This document shows, in pieces, positions 61,101 through 64,000 of a DNA stretch of 64,000 nt. Both the position numbers and the translations under genes were made by a program. The notes beneath the pieces are model-generated. The model was not told the origin of the DNA. It ran no database searches and worked only from the letters and a program-made list of their open reading frames with translations. Position 1 is the stretch's first letter; each line of letters starts with the position of its first letter. Location: the NCBI GenBank assembly GCA_934045905.1, contig OW203767.1, positions 11,659,073 through 11,723,072 of the forward strand, read 5' to 3'. The stretch comes from Leuctra nigra. Taxonomy: Eukaryota; Arthropoda; Insecta; Plecoptera; Leuctridae.

Positions 61101-61920
61101 AAACAATGTCCCACAACATCTTCATTTCTTTCGCCCACTTCTAACACGCTAATTAAACATGCATTAACCTGTTTTAATTATTGTTCTGATCAAAGCAAGT
61201 ATATCACTGATTAAATGAGGAAGGAAGACATCAAGAAATAATTAGACAATCTACGAACTAAGCTGAGTGATGTGGAGAAACTCTCTTTAACTTTACAAAT
61301 GTATGAAGTGATTATAGATATTGAATATCAATTTATATTTTAATATATGCTAATAATAGAGCCAAATATCTTGACTCATCTTCAAACGTGGGATAATAAT
61401 GTTAATGTGTTAAAGAAATTAAAAACATATTTTGACTTTCACGGTATTATAGTCATACTCAATTACATTACACATTCCTATAAAAAGTATTTGGCTATGG
61501 GAATTTAAAATCAAATAATAATCTAATGACCCATGGTGTATATTAAAATAATATTTTAATATGTTAATCTAAGGTATTTTATTAATAAAATAGATTAAAT
61601 TTGATATAAGTGATGGCTGAATGACTGTGAAGATGATGAAGAAAATGTAAAGATTGACGGTTGCCTATCGACAGAAGGAAACCTGGAGGAAAACTCAAGA
61701 AAGATGGCCGCTACGCTACGGGACCCACCTGAGAACTTCAACTGAGCCAACTTGCGTCCAATTTGTACAAGTTAGTCAATTTGAATCGAAAAGCGTTGTT
61801 TCTTTTGCATCGTCAGAGGTGACATGAAAGAGCTGTGAATTGCTGTGCGTCTCGATTACTTGAATTGCATTGCATTGTGTCCTGATTGTAGTGTTATGGC
61901 TTCACGTCGCTTCCTCGTTG
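55140..61920. other. gene-poor stretch upstream of the promoter
   Basis: AT-rich with short frames only. Near 55940 a minus-strand GGTTCGATTT is B-box-like but has no SINE body. Sequence at about 57420-57730 shares phrases with 3370-3600. AAGATGGCCGC at 61701 opens a 13-codon ATG frame. No gene could be supported. Confidence 0.45.
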
Positions 61921-61926
61921 GCTGGA

Positions 61927-62045
61927 CACCGAGGAACACCCGCCAAGTGGGCACTGACGTCACACCGAGGAACACCCTGGGCACTGACGTCACACAGCTC
62001 CGGGTTCGAGCCTGGGACGTGGCTACAAGGAACATCACTTAGTTG
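61927..62045 (+). repeat. imperfect direct repeat with CRE motifs and a B-box-like end
   Basis: CACCGAGGAACACC recurs at 61927 and 61963, and TGGGCACTGACGTCACAC-like blocks follow at 61948 and 61978; the second unit lacks six bases. Each unit contains TGACGTCAC. The pair ends in GGTTCGAGCC, which looks like a Pol III B box. It may be the internally duplicated head of another SINE. Confidence 0.6.
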
Positions 62046-63040
62046 ACTGGGTGTGAACATGCTGACAGAAGCGTATCGGTATCAGAAGTATCAGTAAACC
62101 ATGTTCATTCATAGTTAGGAAATCAAATTATTAGAATTTTTAAGTATTTAGACGGAAAATAAAAAAATAAAAATATTTTATCAAAACTTTGAAAATACTT
62201 CATCAACAAACACGAAAATATTAACAAAAATCAGAAAATCAAACGAAATGGAAGGATCTCAATCAAAAGGAAAAGTTACAAATTCATACTATTCCGATTT
62301 TTGTAAAAAAAAAATATTTAAATATCACACAAATTACAAAACAAGCATATAAAAACCACTTGATGGAAAATCGAAAATTCAAAATAGACAATACTGAAGT
62401 GTATAAATAAAAACAATAATAATAAAAATAAAAGACAATAGGCGATAAATTAAACTAAGAAAAAATCGTTTAAAAAAATATTACATAAAAAATCATGATT
62501 TTAAAATTTAGTATTTTTAAACAATAGTTTCAGAATAAAAATCACAATGGCTGATTTCCCTGCTCGTGGCCTTTAGCAAGATTCGAAGTAATTCCGAGTA
62601 AAAGCCAATCACGTAATTGTCACTGACTCACACTTGTATTGTAACGCATGTACCACCTGCAGTTCCCACGGTGTCGGGATGTTCGGGCATAGAGGGGGCG
62701 GTGCGTGCGCATCCACCGTGCAGTGGATTGTTTTACACGGCGTCACTCGATCCACTGCCACTCACATACGTACAACGCATTTCCATGAATCAAATCAGAA
62801 TCACTTTCATGCGCACATTACACATACAGGTATAACACATTTTAATTATAATAAATAAACAAGAATAAGGACGTGTGCCATCAAATTTAAACAAAAAATA
62901 ATAGTACAATCGTTTTACACATTTTTAATTCTAATGAAGAAGCAATAATAACGACGTGTGTGCTTTTATCAAATTAAATGATTTTTGTAAACTAACTACC
63001 TAAGAACCCTTCCTAAGAAAAAGTCACTGACTGCTGCTAA
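62046..63040. other. gene-free stretch
   Basis: Very AT-rich to about 62530, then a GC-richer patch (62640-62780) with a CAGTGGAT/ATCCACTG inverted pair 28 bases apart. Two overlapping plus-strand frames there have no supporting features. Confidence 0.5.
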
Positions 63041-63095
63041 TCATCAGACGCCAAAAATACACATGTGTTAAAAATTTCAGCTCTTTAGTCTGCGT
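63041..63095 (-). repeat. dispersed repeat, inverse copy of 8585-8643
   Basis: Read on the minus strand, the block from TTTTTGGCGTCTGA back through the CAC-GTG and TAAAAAT segments matches the start of the 8.5-kb repeat array position by position, with about ten substitutions. Confidence 0.55.
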
Positions 63096-63229
63096 CGGTG
63101 CCAGAAATAATTTTGAAATTAAAATTTAGTTATGTCCTCTGTTTATTTCTTTGTGTTGTTATTGTTATTAGCTTTGCACTGCTCTGCAACAATTCAAATG
63201 GATGATTTTATGAAGTAAGTAGTTGGGCC

Positions 63230-63330
63230 TTATTAGTAGGGAACATTCCCAGGATTTGGCCCTAGTCAAAGGGATATCACGAAAGGCTTTAGTCAGGAAG
63301 GGCGGCCGCGGGAATCGAACTCGGTGGGTA
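63230..63330 (-). repeat. tRNA-derived SINE remnant (copy d), abutting a MITE
   Basis: On the minus strand GAGTTCGATTCCCGC is followed by CCTTCCTGACTAAAGCCTTT, then GTGATATCCC, CAAATCCTGGGAATGTTCCC. This is the best-preserved body in the window. The element is cut eight bases upstream of its recognisable part by the MITE that starts at 63338. Confidence 0.65.
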
Positions 63331-63337
63331 GTAGGTA

Positions 63338-63547
63338 CACTTAAACCAACTAAAAACGGTACTTTGCACAAAACGGACTGGCTGCTGGTCAGGTTCCTTG
63401 ACAATAAATCATTGTTATTATCAATGAAATCAGAGCTCACCTACTAGATTTAGACAAAGCATTAGCACAGACTTCATGGGATGATGAAATCCAACCTTTA
63501 TCAGACAATCCTTTTCTCTCAAGGTACCGTTTATTATTTTTCGACTG
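63338..63547. mobile_element. 210-bp MITE (family M1, degraded copy)
   Basis: Colinear with 54355-54565 over its whole length and one base shorter. The outer termini are eroded (CACTTAAACCAACTAAAAAC on the left), but inner parts such as AACGGTACTT and GGTACCGTTTATTATTT remain. TA dinucleotides flank it (63336-63337, 63548-63549). It is older than the other copy, judged by terminal decay. Confidence 0.85.
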
Positions 63548-64000
63548 TATGTACCTCCAAAATCCAAGTTGAAATGGAAGCATTTAAAGAAACGTCTTGA
63601 TCGCTTCTCGTGTCCCTGGTATTTGAAGTCCCAGTGAACCTGTGAGAGGCTGCATGATTGTCCGTTATCTCTGACAACAGGTTTCATACAAGTTGTCCAG
63701 ATGATGTGTCATCATCTCCACTGTACTGCTAGATGACACTACTGACACGCTGCGGGATTCGAAGAAGAGGCGACAACTTTTTATAAGTCTACAAGTCATT
63801 CATTCATACCGTCGTGGTGATTGGTTCCAGCTCTCAGATGTCATTGTGACTTACTGGTTGCGTCAGTGCTCGCTTAGACCTGAATTACATGGAGCAATTC
63901 TAATCAAGATCAATGTCGTGTGTCAAACTTTAACAATAAGGACGAGTTTAATCGATTATTCCTCCAGTACAATGGTGTTTTCATTACAAACATTTTACAA
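63548..64000. other. gene-free window edge
   Basis: An 85-codon minus-strand frame overlaps the MITE and is not supported. Nothing else was recognised. Confidence 0.5.

Noticed and set aside
1640..63330. tRNA genes suggested by several GGTTCGA-type B boxes
   Set aside because: None has a matching A box, cloverleaf pairing or anticodon arm at the right distance. The shared downstream bodies show they are SINE remnants.

Overview
The window is AT-rich eukaryotic DNA: long gene-poor stretches, many small non-autonomous transposons, degraded tRNA-derived SINEs, microsatellites, GT-AG splice signals, AATAAA signals and an Inr+DPE core promoter. This fits an arthropod, most likely an insect, and the SINE type is of a kind common in hemipterans. 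The species cannot be fixed from the sequence. There is no sign of bacterial operons, CRISPR arrays, rRNA or intact tRNA genes.

One gene is clear. On the minus strand, a GC-rich single coding exon (28277 to 26178) encodes a 699-residue protein with a split phosphotyrosine-binding (PTB/PID)-like domain at its N terminus, a long disordered middle, and a C-terminal KVTF (RVxF-type) motif. The exon begins at a splice acceptor (28342) and carries a short uORF before the main ATG. A CpG-rich, ATG-free leader exon with an Inr and a correctly spaced DPE lies at 55072-54822 on the same strand and ends in a consensus donor. I infer that it is the noncoding first exon of this gene, giving a first intron of about 26.5 kb.

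Other coding evidence is fragmentary. The candidates are a cysteine-rich terminal exon at 2812-2910 (minus), a symmetric phase 1-1 exon at 37813-37995 (minus), a plus-strand exon ending at 19274, short hydrophilic ORFs near 12.8, 14.6 and 40.4 kb, and GC-rich islands near 43.7 and 53.2 kb. None was assigned to a family.

Repeats dominate the rest. They include a near-perfect 159-bp inverted repeat with an 88-bp loop (9634-10039), which would form a long hairpin RNA; a four-copy array beside it carrying YY1-like and ETS-CRE motifs (8667-9450); a 61-bp tandem repeat (6637-6831); four TA-flanked MITEs (15844, 30481, 54355, 63338), two of them copies of one family; an array of nine TCCTGA cores (52819-53033); SINE remnants at 1.65, 24.1, 51.7 and 63.3 kb; and copies of a repeat built round a CGATTGATCTGAAATTT-like core at 1.9, 8.6, 47 and 63 kb.
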